A stretch of DNA of 64,000 bases, from assembly GCF_014202275.1 (NCBI RefSeq), contig NZ_JACHGF010000015.1, forward strand, positions 54,237 through 118,236, given 5' to 3'. Of this stretch, positions 28,514-37,524 are shown piece after piece. Position 1 is the first letter of the stretch; every line of letters starts with the position of its first letter. Under the pieces are notes generated by a model. The model made no database searches. It was not told the origin of the DNA and was given only the letters and a program-made list of their open reading frames with translations. The DNA is from Rhabdobacter roseus (GTDB lineage: Bacteria; Bacteroidota; Bacteroidia; Cytophagales; Spirosomataceae). The translations under genes and the position numbers were made by a program.

Positions 28514-29626
28514 ATGAAAAAGCATTACCGCTCCGACCAAAACTGCCTGAACTGTGGCACCACCGTTACCAGCAAGTTTTGCCCTGAATGCGGGCAAGAA
28601 AACCTGGAACTGCACGAGAATTTTTGGCACTTAGCGCTGCACAGTGTAGGGCACTACTTTCATTTTGAGTCTAAGTTTTTCAATAGTTTTGTGCCTCTTT
28701 TTACAAAACCAGGGCACCTCACCAAAGAATACTTTGCTGGCAAACGAGCCTCGCACCTCAACCCGATCAGCATGTACATCTTCATCAGCATTGTTTTCTT
28801 CACCCTATTCAGCATCAATAGCAGTATCAACAAAAAAGATATTATCAAGGACAATGAAAAAGGGATTGCCAGGAATAGCAATGCCCTAAAGGCAGCACCG
28901 GCAGAAGATAAGGCTCAGGCGAAGCAGGCTATAGCCGAAGTAAGAAAAGCAATATCCGACGAAGTAGCCGCCGGTACTATGCCCCAACAAGCCGCTGCTC
29001 ATACCTACACTATACTTAATAATACCGAAGCGGCCCAAAGTACCAGCCAGGACACGAACCAACGGGCTAACCAGCACGCAGTGGTTACTACCAAACCGGT
29101 GGTAAAAGCCTCTTCTGATGCGGTGGTAGTGTACCAAAAGGAGCCGGAACTACGTGCGGAAGAGGAACAGGATAACGAAGCCATGCAATCCCTGCAAACC
29201 AAGTTTAGAACCGTCATGGATGATGATTTGAGCAGCGAGCTTTTTAAGAATAAGATGATGAGCCATTTGCCCAAAGTGATGTTTATTCTGCTGCCTTTGT
29301 TTGCCCTTATCCTGATGCTGGTGCACCGGCGGTCATCCAAATACTACATCGAGCACCTGGTTTACTCCATTCACGTGCACTCTTTTATTTTCCTGTTTGT
29401 TTCTATCCTAATGGTAATCAGCTGGATAGTGCCGTCGCTCTCCGACTGGATTCAGGCTTTCGGCGTCGTTGTGGTAGTCTGGTACATCTACATGTCCTTA
29501 CGAAATACGTACAAGAACTCGCCCTGGCGTACCATCTATAAGTTTTTCCTGCTGTCCTTTGCTTATAGTTTTTTATTGACGATCTCTGGCCTGCTGGTGG
29601 TGCTGGCAACGCTGTATACCCTGTAA
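28514..29626 (+). CDS. DUF3667 zinc-ribbon membrane protein
   Basis: 370 residues. The N-terminal zinc ribbon is complete (CLNCGTTVTSKFCPECGQ, about 11-28), followed by the DUF3667 core FNSFVPLFTKPGHLTKEYFA and GKRASHLNPISMYIFISIVF. A central region of about 110 residues is Ala/Gln/Glu-rich and probably unstructured. The C-terminal part has three or four membrane segments (VMFILLPLFALILMLVH, YSIHVHSFIFLFVSILMVI, FGVVVVVWYIYMSL, FLLTISGLLVVLATL). Function unknown; the family is widespread in Bacteroidota and sits in the inner membrane with the ribbon in the cytoplasm. Confidence 0.9.
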   Translation: MKKHYRSDQNCLNCGTTVTSKFCPECGQENLELHENFWHLALHSVGHYFHFESKFFNSFVPLFTKPGHLTKEYFAGKRASHLNPISMYIFISIVFFTLFSINSSINKKDIIKDNEKGIARNSNALKAAPAEDKAQAKQAIAEVRKAISDEVAAGTMPQQAAAHTYTILNNTEAAQSTSQDTNQRANQHAVVTTKPVVKASSDAVVVYQKEPELRAEEEQDNEAMQSLQTKFRTVMDDDLSSELFKNKMMSHLPKVMFILLPLFALILMLVHRRSSKYYIEHLVYSIHVHSFIFLFVSILMVISWIVPSLSDWIQAFGVVVVVWYIYMSLRNTYKNSPWRTIYKFFLLSFAYSFLLTISGLLVVLATLYTL

Positions 29627-29693
29627 GCAGCAGCGGCACTTGATCGGCTTAAGTAGAATGAATGCTTAGAAATTGCAGGAAAAGAAGAAGGGC

Positions 29694-30206
29694 CTAGTCG
29701 GAGCCGAAAAGATTTTTTACCCTTTTGTAAAAACCTGAAGCTTTGTCGGCATAGTTGTTAATATCTTCCACTACACCATCTACATTGTGTTTTTCCCAAA
29801 GAGTACCAAACGTTTTGCTGCGGGGCTTGTCTATGTTCAGCAGTCGGTTTCCCTGCCGCTCCTCTTTAATGCCCTGTACCTCAGAAAGCACATACTGCTT
29901 GTTGAGGAGCACGTAAAACTGGGTTGTCTGGCCGGGACGTACCTCGTAGCTTGCCGAATCCAGATCGGTGTAGATGCCTATCCACTCCTTCTGTTTCCTT
30001 AACTCCACCTGTAGTGTATTCAGTTTATAGTCTGGCTTTAGCGTCCAGAGGCCATCCACAACTACATTGCCTATCCGGACACTCAGTTTGCTGGAGTTGG
30101 CCTTTAGGAGGGGCAAGCCCAGGTGGGTACTTTGCCCAAAGCCCGGCGTTGCCAGCAAGGCCAAAAAAAGCAAGGCGGTTACGGCAACATATCTTCGCTT
30201 TTTCAT
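29694..30206 (-). CDS. Hypothetical secreted protein
   Basis: 170 residues with a signal peptide (VAVTALLFLALLATPGFG). The mature part begins STHLGLPLLKANSSKLSVRI and has beta-strand character (VVVDGLWTLKPDY, LQVELRKQKEWIGIYTDLD, QFYVLLNKQYVLSEVQG), ending in a charged helix (EDINNYADKASGFYKRVKNL). No family recognised and no catalytic motif. Convergent with the DUF3667 gene, 67 bases apart. Confidence 0.6.
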   Translation of the reverse strand: MKKRRYVAVTALLFLALLATPGFGQSTHLGLPLLKANSSKLSVRIGNVVVDGLWTLKPDYKLNTLQVELRKQKEWIGIYTDLDSASYEVRPGQTTQFYVLLNKQYVLSEVQGIKEERQGNRLLNIDKPRSKTFGTLWEKHNVDGVVEDINNYADKASGFYKRVKNLFGSD

Positions 30207-30667
30207 GAACCTAAAAGGATGACAGCATCTTTCAAAAAGGGCAGCAGAGTACTGGGTAAGTGGCTCCTGCCGCCTCTCAAAAGTACAATAGCTACTTTAA
30301 AATAACAATTTAATGTTAAACCTTGACCTATTCGCGCGAATTACCTCCTGCCGTCTTACAGTGAATCAACGATGGCCACCTGTACCCAACGGATCACCGC
30401 TTCACGAGTTATTTATATCAACGGCAGCCAGAAAAAAGCAGCGCGGTAGCGGCCTTACAACCACGGCCACGCCCGGTTGTTCACCCGTCTCTGTCGGGGC
30501 TAGGGGTACTTTGTTTACTTGATCAACAGTACCTTGTCCGGTTGGGTTGTGCTGTCGTTCCCCGGCTTGTAGCTATCCCCTTCGCCCTTGTTACCGGCGG
30601 TTGGTGGCGCTACTAAAGCGAGGCTTTTATGGCTATATCATTACATTACACTATACCTTTGAACATC
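30207..30667. other. 460-base gap before the secreted esterase
   Basis: No convincing gene; short open frames have no protein-like features. GTAC words cluster at 30508-30535. Presumed to hold the divergent promoters. Confidence 0.35.
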
Positions 30668-32533
30668 ATGTTCCGCATCACAAAAAAAAACTATCTACTT
30701 GGGCTGGCCTTGCTGGGCCCCCTGAGCGCCTGGGCGCAGCTCACCGTAAGCTACCCCGCCAACCGCGCCGTTTTTCAACGCAATAATGCCAACCAGGCTA
30801 CCGTCTACGTGGCGGGCTACCATGCCGTGTGTCTGGACCGCGTCGAGGCGCGGTTTGTGCCGCGTGCCGCCGGGCAGGGTACGGCGGTAGACTGGTTTGT
30901 GGTGCAGGATAATCCGCAGGGCGGGCATTTCTACGGCTCCCGGACGGTGCTGGGTGGCTGGTACCGGTTGGAAGTACGGGGCGTTCGGAACGACTCGGTC
31001 ATTGTGCAGGATGCCGTAGAGCGCGTGGGCGTGGGCGAAGTGTTTGTGGTAGCGGGGCAATCCAACGCCACCGGCGGCGACGGGCTCCCCAACGGGCCGG
31101 GCGCTACCGACGACCGCGTCAATAGCGTCGATTTCCAGAACCTCAATCAGCAGGGGCCGATCAGCTACGCCGACACCCAGCTCCCTTTCCCGGTATTTGT
31201 ACACTTCGATGCCCCCGTTAAGCCCGCGCCCTTTGGCAACTACGCCTGGTGCTGGGCCGCCTTTGGCGATGTGATGGCCGCCCAGCTCAATGTACCCATT
31301 CTGATTTTCAACGCGGGCTGGTCCGGCTCGGGCATCCGCAACTGGCGCGAGAGCATCCCGACCAACGCCAACTCGGTGAGTGACTTTGGGTACCCTTATC
31401 CGAGCGGAATGCCCTTCGGACACCTGCGGCTGGCGCTCAACTACTACGTAGCGCAGCAGGGATGCCGGGCGGTACTTTGGCACCAGGGCGAAACTGACAA
31501 CTACGCTAATCGCAGCCGCGAAGACTACCGCTCCGACCTCCGTACGCTGGTGGAAACGAGCCGCAGCCTGTCGGGGAAGAACAACCTGGCCTGGGTGGTG
31601 GCGCGGGCGTCGCGCTTTACGGTGGAGGGTACTTCCCGCACCTGGCAACCCGTGATCGATGCCCAGAACGACGTGGCGGGCGTCAACGGTACTTCGGACC
31701 CCAACGTGTACCTGCCGTACGTATTTCCCGGCCCCGAAACCGACCCGCTCATAGGCCCCGACTACCGCACCAGCGACGAGGTTCACTTTACCGGCAACGG
31801 CCTCATGGCCCTGGCGCAGGCCTGGGCGGGTACTTTACCCATGTCGTTTTTTACAACCAGCTCCACGCCCTACCAGGCCACGCCGCTTCCGCCGGTAAGC
31901 GTGGCCTGCGGGGGAAGCACGCTTACCTTTACAGCTCCGGCGGGCGTAGCGGAGTACCGCTGGCACCCGGCTACGGACATTACGCAGGTACTTGGTACCA
32001 ATCAGCAATACAACGCCGCCAGCGGGCAGTACCGCCTGCGGCAAAAAAATGCCACCAACAACACGGTGTTTTCCGCAACGTTGTCCGTACCGGCTTCGCT
32101 GGCGGTGGGCGTGTCGGCGTCGGGTACCAGCCAGGTACCTGCCGGAGGTACGATCAACCTTTTTTCTTCCGCCACCAACGCCTGCGGCGTATCCTGGACC
32201 GGCCCCAATGGTTTTAGCAGCCAGGCGGCCAACCCAACTCTTCCCAACGCCAGCGCGAGTCAGGCGGGTATTTACCAGGTGACGGCCCGGAATGTCTACG
32301 GTTGCCAAAGCCAAAGTACAGTGTCGGTGGCGGTGAGCAGTAGCACAAGCGGCTCCTGGAGCAGCCCCAGTACCTGGAACTGCGGCTGCCTGCCTACGGC
32401 GGCCACCAACGTCGTGATCAGTGCCGGTCACCTTGTCACCGTCGACGCCATCCAGGCCAACGCGCGCTCCGTGGAGTTTCAGGGGGGTACTTTGCAATTT
32501 GCCAACGGCGGAAACCTCCTGCTAAACCAGTAA
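30668..32533 (+). CDS. Secreted SGNH acetylesterase with Ig-like C-terminal repeats
   Basis: 621 residues from ATG 30668 with a signal peptide (LLGLALLGPLSAWA). The esterase domain at about 100-390 has VVAGQSNATGGDG (Ser nucleophile), FNAGWSGSGIRNW, AVLWHQGETDNY and DEVHFTGNGLMALAQAWAG (catalytic Asp-X-X-His region), the sialate-O-acetylesterase order. The C-terminal part is Thr/Ser/Ala-rich with two Ig/PKD-like modules and a final right-handed-helix-like segment (WSSPSTWNCGCLP, GHLVTVDAIQANARSVEFQG). The tail may act in binding or surface retention. Deacetylation of an extracellular glycan is inferred. Confidence 0.85.
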   Translation: MFRITKKNYLLGLALLGPLSAWAQLTVSYPANRAVFQRNNANQATVYVAGYHAVCLDRVEARFVPRAAGQGTAVDWFVVQDNPQGGHFYGSRTVLGGWYRLEVRGVRNDSVIVQDAVERVGVGEVFVVAGQSNATGGDGLPNGPGATDDRVNSVDFQNLNQQGPISYADTQLPFPVFVHFDAPVKPAPFGNYAWCWAAFGDVMAAQLNVPILIFNAGWSGSGIRNWRESIPTNANSVSDFGYPYPSGMPFGHLRLALNYYVAQQGCRAVLWHQGETDNYANRSREDYRSDLRTLVETSRSLSGKNNLAWVVARASRFTVEGTSRTWQPVIDAQNDVAGVNGTSDPNVYLPYVFPGPETDPLIGPDYRTSDEVHFTGNGLMALAQAWAGTLPMSFFTTSSTPYQATPLPPVSVACGGSTLTFTAPAGVAEYRWHPATDITQVLGTNQQYNAASGQYRLRQKNATNNTVFSATLSVPASLAVGVSASGTSQVPAGGTINLFSSATNACGVSWTGPNGFSSQAANPTLPNASASQAGIYQVTARNVYGCQSQSTVSVAVSSSTSGSWSSPSTWNCGCLPTAATNVVISAGHLVTVDAIQANARSVEFQGGTLQFANGGNLLLNQ

Positions 32534-32610
32534 CAAAGTACCCTCAAAGTACTTTGAAGTACCTGGGTATGGTTTTTGAGGCTTCCTTTTTGAAAATAAG
32601 CAAACCAGCC

Positions 32611-32799
32611 ATGTGCGTGAATCTCAAGACATTCAATGAGTCGTTCCGGGAGTGGGCGCGGCAGCAGGAGGAGGCGGCAACTTTTGAAGACACGGAGCAG
32701 CCACCGGGCGACCAACCACCGACAGACAATGAACAGGAACGTACTAATCGCGAGCATCGTAGCCCTCCTGGCCTTCGGGATGGGCTGGTTTTTCCATGA
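32611..32799 (+). CDS. Possible small acidic protein overlapping the next gene
   Basis: 62 residues starting MCVNLKTFNESFREWA, followed by a Gln/Glu/Pro-rich stretch, in a frame that overlaps the start of the 32729 gene by 71 bases. The first half has plausible helical, acidic composition, the second half looks like out-of-frame translation. It could instead be a leader peptide that sets translation of the downstream gene. Confidence 0.3.
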   Translation: MCVNLKTFNESFREWARQQEEAATFEDTEQPPGDQPPTDNEQERTNREHRSPPGLRDGLVFP

Positions 32800-33226
32800 T
32801 CTGAAAAGCGCTACCTTCGGAAGTACCCCCGGCGAGCCGGTGCCTGACAACGTCCGCGTGCCCGGTGCTGAGCCCGAGTCTTCGGAGTCAGCGGCCGACG
32901 CCCCGTCAGGCTACGCGGGGAAAATTTCGGGGAGATTTATTCTAAAAGGGTCCCAATGCGCCGGGTTCGATTTTATCAATCCTACTTCCGCCGCCTGGAC
33001 CAACGAAGTAGCTTGCCAGTACCCGGATACGCTCAAGCTCCGCTGGCTCGGCAACCGTACTTTTTTTACTCAAGATAGCAAACGGACCAACGAGGCTAGC
33101 CCGCCGCGCGTGTGGATTTATGAGGTGATTTCGTTCGACGGACAAACGCTGGTACTCAACAGCCCCTGGACGGGTTGGAACGATTTTAAGGACGAACGCC
33201 TGGAGCTGGTGAAAGCCTCGGACTAG
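32729..33226 (+). CDS. Hypothetical membrane-anchored protein
   Basis: 165 residues from ATG 32729: a short cytoplasmic start, one membrane segment (VLIASIVALLAFGMGWFF, about 5-22), a Pro/Glu/Ser-rich linker and a C-terminal beta domain of about 105 residues (KISGRFILKGSQCAGFDFIN, TLKLRWLGNRTFFTQD, RVWIYEVISFDGQTLVLN). Two cysteines in the domain may form a disulfide in the periplasm. No family recognised. Confidence 0.65.
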   Translation: MNRNVLIASIVALLAFGMGWFFHDLKSATFGSTPGEPVPDNVRVPGAEPESSESAADAPSGYAGKISGRFILKGSQCAGFDFINPTSAAWTNEVACQYPDTLKLRWLGNRTFFTQDSKRTNEASPPRVWIYEVISFDGQTLVLNSPWTGWNDFKDERLELVKASD

Positions 33227-33303
33227 CAAGTACCCTGCGGGGGGGACTTGTACTTGTTGTAATTATGCCAAAGTACCCCCGACGACCTAAGAGGAAAGTA
33301 GGG

Positions 33304-34791
33304 CTAGCGCAGCAGCAAAACGCTGCCCGCGCGCGCGTAGGGCACCGAGCTGTCGTAGGCCAGCCGGTAGCGGAGCCGGTAGGTGTAGGTACCCGGCGGA
33401 GCGGGGTTTCCGAGGTAGCTGCCCGCCCAGCCCACGGCTGGGTCCGAGCTTTGAAAAATGACCTCTCCCCAGCGATTATAAATTTGTAAGGAAAACTCCG
33501 TAAACTGGCAATCATGAACGGCCCGGAAGACGTCGTTGTGCGCGTCGCCGTTGGGCGAAAACGCATCGGGCAAAAAGAGCGGACAAGTACCACAGTCGTC
33601 GTAGCTAACCCGCACGGAGGAGGTTGTGGAGCCGCAGACCGTCCGGATGCTTACCGTATAGGTACCCGCGCTGGCCACGGTGTAGCTGGGTCCGGTACTT
33701 CCGTCCTGCCACACGTAGCTGGCGGTGGGGTCGTTGAGCCGGATGCTCCAGCGCTGGTTGGTACAAAGTACCGTATCGGCGGGCCAGGTGGGGTCTGGCA
33801 CGCCTACGTTAAGCGTGACGGTAGCCGTGTCGGCGCAATTGCCGTCGCCTACCCTATAGTGGTAGCGGTACGTACCGGCAGCTAGTGCCGTGGTAGGTAC
33901 GTAGGTGGTATTGGTCAAGGGCGCGTTATTGACCCCCTGCCAAGTACCCCCGGCGTCTTTGGGGCCGGGGAGCGGGTCCAGGTGGAGCAGGGCGGTCGTA
34001 GGGTTACAGAGGGTCAGGGTGGTGTCGCGGCCGGCCTGGGCGCGGATCTGGGTACTGGCTTCCAACACCGAGGCTGCGCCGTAAATGGTACCGTTGAGCC
34101 GGAGGTTGGTGCATCGGCGGGTCACACTGGCGTTGGTAGTAGACACCTCGTAGAGCTCGTTTCCGCCCAGGGCGTACATGCGGGGGCGGCCGTCGCGGCA
34201 GTCGAGGGTACCGATGGTCACTACTCCAAAAATATTCGAGTTGGCGTTCATTCGCCCCACCAGTTGGGACTGGTTAGCATTGCCGGGTTCGATCCGGACG
34301 AGGTTGTTGTTGCGGGCTGCCAGGTAAAGATTCCCTTCAAAAAAAGTCAAATCACCCGCCGCTTGGTACCCTACATTGCCTACGGTGCGGTTGGTGGCGT
34401 TGGTGGTGTCTACGACATAAAGATTGGTAGTATTGGCAGTAGCCGCGTATAAAGTACCATTGTCGCTAAACACCAGAGAATTGAAATCATCGCCGGGTGG
34501 CGGGTTGAGCGGGCCCACCTGCGTAATGGCGGCCGTTTGGCGGTTGATGCGGTAGAGTATGTTGTTGGCACCGTTGCCGTACAAAGTACCTCCGGGGCTA
34601 ATGGCGATGTCGAACATGGGGATGCCCGAGTTGCCGATGATTTGTGACGTACACTGGTTGACGTCAAGGAGCACCAAGTCACCGTTACTCATCGATACGT
34701 AGGCCTGCTGCGCCTGAGCGGGACCAAGTACCAGCAACAACCAACTCCCCAAAAAGAAACGCACGAAAGATTTCATTCCACTAGCCAGCAT
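33304..34791 (-). CDS. Type IX-secreted protein with gliding-motility C-terminal domain
   Basis: 495 residues with a signal peptide (FLGSWLLLVLGPAQA). Residues about 30-260 form a repetitive Asn/Thr-rich beta-propeller-like domain (GDLVLLDVNQC, DIAISPGGTLYG, NSLVFSDNGTLYAATAN). An Ig-like region follows (GTYRYHYRVGDGNCADTATV, PTASYVWQDGSTG). The C-terminus carries the type B sorting domain: CPLFLPDAFSPNGDAHNDVF, then FSLQIYNRWGEVIFQS and YTYRLRY, which directs export by the type IX system and attachment to the surface. It places the organism among type IX-secreting Bacteroidota. Confidence 0.92.
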   Translation of the reverse strand: MLASGMKSFVRFFLGSWLLLVLGPAQAQQAYVSMSNGDLVLLDVNQCTSQIIGNSGIPMFDIAISPGGTLYGNGANNILYRINRQTAAITQVGPLNPPPGDDFNSLVFSDNGTLYAATANTTNLYVVDTTNATNRTVGNVGYQAAGDLTFFEGNLYLAARNNNLVRIEPGNANQSQLVGRMNANSNIFGVVTIGTLDCRDGRPRMYALGGNELYEVSTTNASVTRRCTNLRLNGTIYGAASVLEASTQIRAQAGRDTTLTLCNPTTALLHLDPLPGPKDAGGTWQGVNNAPLTNTTYVPTTALAAGTYRYHYRVGDGNCADTATVTLNVGVPDPTWPADTVLCTNQRWSIRLNDPTASYVWQDGSTGPSYTVASAGTYTVSIRTVCGSTTSSVRVSYDDCGTCPLFLPDAFSPNGDAHNDVFRAVHDCQFTEFSLQIYNRWGEVIFQSSDPAVGWAGSYLGNPAPPGTYTYRLRYRLAYDSSVPYARAGSVLLLR

Positions 34792-34842
34792 AAATAGGTG
34801 CGGGTGTTTAATAGGTCGCGAAAAGAGCTGAAATAGCCAGCC

Positions 34843-35253
34843 CTACAATTCGCCTCGATACACCGAAAAGTACCTTTGACTAAAATAAAAAAGCAAGTAC
34901 CCAATAAGTACCCCCAGGGCGTCGGCGGCGGCATCCCACCAGTCGAAGCTGCGGTCGAAGGGGAGCCACTGCTGATAAAACTCCAGGAAAATACCGTAGG
35001 CAATCCCCGCCAGTACTACCCAGGTGCCCCGGCCCGGCAGCGCCACGAGCCACAAAAAAGACCAGCCAACAAACAGACCGATGTGTACTACTTTGTCGAA
35101 ACCTGCGACGGGAGCCGAAGGTAGGTCCCGGCCCGGCCAGCTACAGGCGAGCAGGATCAGGAGCGTCCAGAGAAGGGCCGGCCAACGGTGGCGACTCAGC
35201 CAATGGTACAGATCGTTGAGCAAGGGTGACGGTGTATTTGGTATGACACCCAA
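34843..35253 (-). CDS. VanZ-family membrane protein
   Basis: 136 residues with four membrane segments (WPALLWTLLILLACS, VVHIGLFVGWSFLWLVALP, GTWVVLAGIAYGIFLEFYQQ, AADALGVLIGYLLFYF). The VanZ marks DKVVHIGLFVG, EFYQQWLPFDRSFDWWDAAA and DALG are present. VanZ-like proteins have been linked to glycopeptide resistance and to membrane lipid or glycan handling, but most members, including chromosomal ones like this, have no assigned role. No van genes nearby. Confidence 0.88.
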   Translation of the reverse strand: MGVIPNTPSPLLNDLYHWLSRHRWPALLWTLLILLACSWPGRDLPSAPVAGFDKVVHIGLFVGWSFLWLVALPGRGTWVVLAGIAYGIFLEFYQQWLPFDRSFDWWDAAADALGVLIGYLLFYFSQRYFSVYRGEL

Positions 35254-35573
35254 AGTTACGTAATTATCTATTGTTAGCGATAAGAATTCGCTCTTAATAG
35301 GATGAAATTGGGTATTTTGCCAAATAGCGGCAGATACTCATTTCCCCTGACCTTACAACTTCAGATAAATTAAAATAGCTTTGAAAGCCTAGCCAGTTTT
35401 AAGTATCTTGGCTGCTGAATTAAAGGCTAAGATTAGAACATTATAGTAGGATTGTGAATAAGACAGCTTTAATACCATTTAATGTCAATTCTTTGGGTTG
35501 AACTCTTTGACAATAAAGTCTTTGAGGTATTAACATTCTAAATCACCCAATTTAAAGTTTTTATTATACCCTC
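35254..35573. other. AT-rich intergenic region
   Basis: 320 bases with no gene and almost no GTAC words; base composition changes here from the GC-rich left side to the AT-rich membrane-protein gene on the right. Confidence 0.4.
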
Positions 35574-37244
35574 ATGAATCGCCATTTTATCAAAATCGCT
35601 TTACTGTCTGCAATCCCTTTATTTGTTATCTTCTTTTTTCGGTATGTGTATCTGTATAGCGTCAATTTTCCTTATTATGATGATTTTGGTGATTGCGCAG
35701 GCTTAGTGGCGCAATGGGAAGGTACTGCTTCAGGCTGGGGGAAAATAAAGCTATTATTTGAGCAGAATTTTGATCACAGGGTTCTTTTTCTCAAACTTAT
35801 TTGTATTAGCTATTACCTGCTTACTTCACACCTCAACATCACTATACTGATTCTTATTGGGGATTTGGCGTTAGTAGGTATTTGGCTGCAATTCTACTTG
35901 CTGGCATCGCGTTCTTTAAGCCATGCCTGGCTGCTAGTGGCTATAGCAGCGCTATTGTTCCAAGTCCAGCACTTCGAGAGCTCTATTTTATGGATGACCT
36001 GTGCGTTACAACATGCACCATGCATTTTCTTAACCACCTTTGCTGTGCAATTAGCCCTACAAAACCGAGCCTCATGGGCTATGGTAGTTGCTTTGGTGGC
36101 TATGCTTAGTAGTGCTAATGGCATCCTGGCTCCCATTCTGGTATTGGGAGTCCTTTTCTTAACAAAAAGGTACCAGCCCTTGTGGTGGGCCATCCCCCTT
36201 TATCTCCTTATAGCCGCTTGGCATCTTAGTACACTTACCCTATATTCGGGAGGCCGATTGACTCACTTGCTGTACGGCCAACCAGCAAAATTACTGGCTT
36301 TGCTGGCTTTTGCGGGTGGTTTCAGTCGTCTATTTACAGAATCTCTTCTGGTAAATCAGCTAGTTGGCGTATTTTTCCTCTTCCCTATGTTGTTAGGTAT
36401 TTACCAATTATTCTTCCTACGATATAGAACCTCGTTTAGTTTTCTCCAATGGATAAGCTTGGCGGGCTTACTCTTCGTGTGGTTTACAGCGGTACTTGTA
36501 ACTCAGCTTCGTAATGAAAGCGTGGATTATAGCTTTCTACAGCTTGCGCGCTATAATATTTACTATCCTTTCTTTCCAATTTTCAGTTTAGGGTTACTAT
36601 TTTTTACGGCTCACCCCAATCCTATACAGCGATACGTTGCCCCGGCTATTACTATGGTTTCATTTTTTTTCTGTATCCTCACATATTATCATTACCAGGG
36701 ATCTATATTAGAATATCGTAAGGAAATTAGCCTCAATCAACCTAATTATGCCTGGAGCAAGCTAATATATTATCCTCCTATTTTTGAAGATGCTGCCAGC
36801 GTGGAGCATTTTGAGAGTTTACGTCAAAAAGGCCTCCTGTCTAGGCAGCATCCATTCATGAATTTTATTCCGGAGCTAGACCTCTCAGTAATAAAAGACA
36901 CTTTGAAAAGTGCCCGTATGCAGCAATTTTCGGACTATGCAGAAATAAGGGATACATCGCTTGTGGTCAATAATAAAAACAAGGAAGACGGTATCTATAT
37001 TTTACTTACGGATCAGCACAAATCCCCCCGCTACGCTTTTTACGCACATCATGCTTATCCCACAGCCTATCGTATCTTCTTTCGTCAGTTTTACAGACCT
37101 ATGGCTCCTGGATTTTTTAATCAATTTCATTTTAAAGATTTAAAGCCAGGTGCTTACGAAGTACTGGTCGTAAAAGTTGAAGAGGCTATGGTACAGAAAC
37201 TGTACCATCTGGCTGTGATTCAGATTGATCATCAAGCTGGTTAA
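35574..37244 (+). CDS. Polytopic membrane protein, GT-C glycosyltransferase-like
   Basis: 556 residues. N-terminal membrane segment, then an acidic first loop NFPYYDDFGDCAGLV, as in the catalytic loop of GT-C enzymes that use lipid-linked sugars. About ten more segments follow (for example ITILILIGDLALVGIWLQF, AWLLVAIAALLF, GILAPILVLGVLFL, WAIPLYLLIAAWHLS, LVGVFFLFPMLLGIYQLFF). The last 180 residues are soluble and basic/aromatic, probably periplasmic. AT-rich unlike most neighbours and with few GTAC words, so possibly acquired. GT-C assignment is by topology and the acidic loop only. Confidence 0.65.
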   Translation: MNRHFIKIALLSAIPLFVIFFFRYVYLYSVNFPYYDDFGDCAGLVAQWEGTASGWGKIKLLFEQNFDHRVLFLKLICISYYLLTSHLNITILILIGDLALVGIWLQFYLLASRSLSHAWLLVAIAALLFQVQHFESSILWMTCALQHAPCIFLTTFAVQLALQNRASWAMVVALVAMLSSANGILAPILVLGVLFLTKRYQPLWWAIPLYLLIAAWHLSTLTLYSGGRLTHLLYGQPAKLLALLAFAGGFSRLFTESLLVNQLVGVFFLFPMLLGIYQLFFLRYRTSFSFLQWISLAGLLFVWFTAVLVTQLRNESVDYSFLQLARYNIYYPFFPIFSLGLLFFTAHPNPIQRYVAPAITMVSFFFCILTYYHYQGSILEYRKEISLNQPNYAWSKLIYYPPIFEDAASVEHFESLRQKGLLSRQHPFMNFIPELDLSVIKDTLKSARMQQFSDYAEIRDTSLVVNNKNKEDGIYILLTDQHKSPRYAFYAHHAYPTAYRIFFRQFYRPMAPGFFNQFHFKDLKPGAYEVLVVKVEEAMVQKLYHLAVIQIDHQAG

Positions 37245-37460
37245 GGTTCCTTTTCGTGTTTCTGGTGCCGAAGAGCAATAGATTCCTCACCTTGTGGTAG
37301 TGCCAGTAGGTTTCCCGTTCTGGGCCATTGAAAACCTGCGTTTCCTAAGCTTTAGGGCGCAGCTGCGGTGGTCGGGGTACTTAGGACCCATAAAGCCAAG
37401 TATACCCTGAATCAGGTTGTCACGGAGGTTTTTGATTTGCCGTTCTGGTGAGTGATCAAA
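37186..37460 (-). pseudogene. Decayed coding remnant on the minus strand
   Basis: Two minus-strand frames look coding and join end to end. One reads FDHSPERQIKNLRDNLIQG and GFMGPKYPDHRSCALKLRKR, the other continues VFNGPERETYWHYHKVRNLL and LFGTRNTKRNLNQLDDQ to a stop inside the end of the preceding gene. A frameshift near 37340 joins them. No start exists. Possibly the C-terminus of a lost glycan or lipid enzyme; no family is certain. Confidence 0.35.
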
Positions 37461-37524
37461 AGGGATACTTTGGTGGCATGGATTTTTACACCTTCATCCC
37501 GCATTTAACCGGATAAAACTCCAC

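Noticed and set aside
30695..31786. 363-codon antisense frame inside the secreted esterase
   Set aside because: The opposite frame carries the conserved SGNH motifs; the antisense translation has no coherent fold.
34843..35253. Glycopeptide resistance from the VanZ-family gene
   Set aside because: VanZ-like genes are common on chromosomes and no vanA/H/X genes are present.
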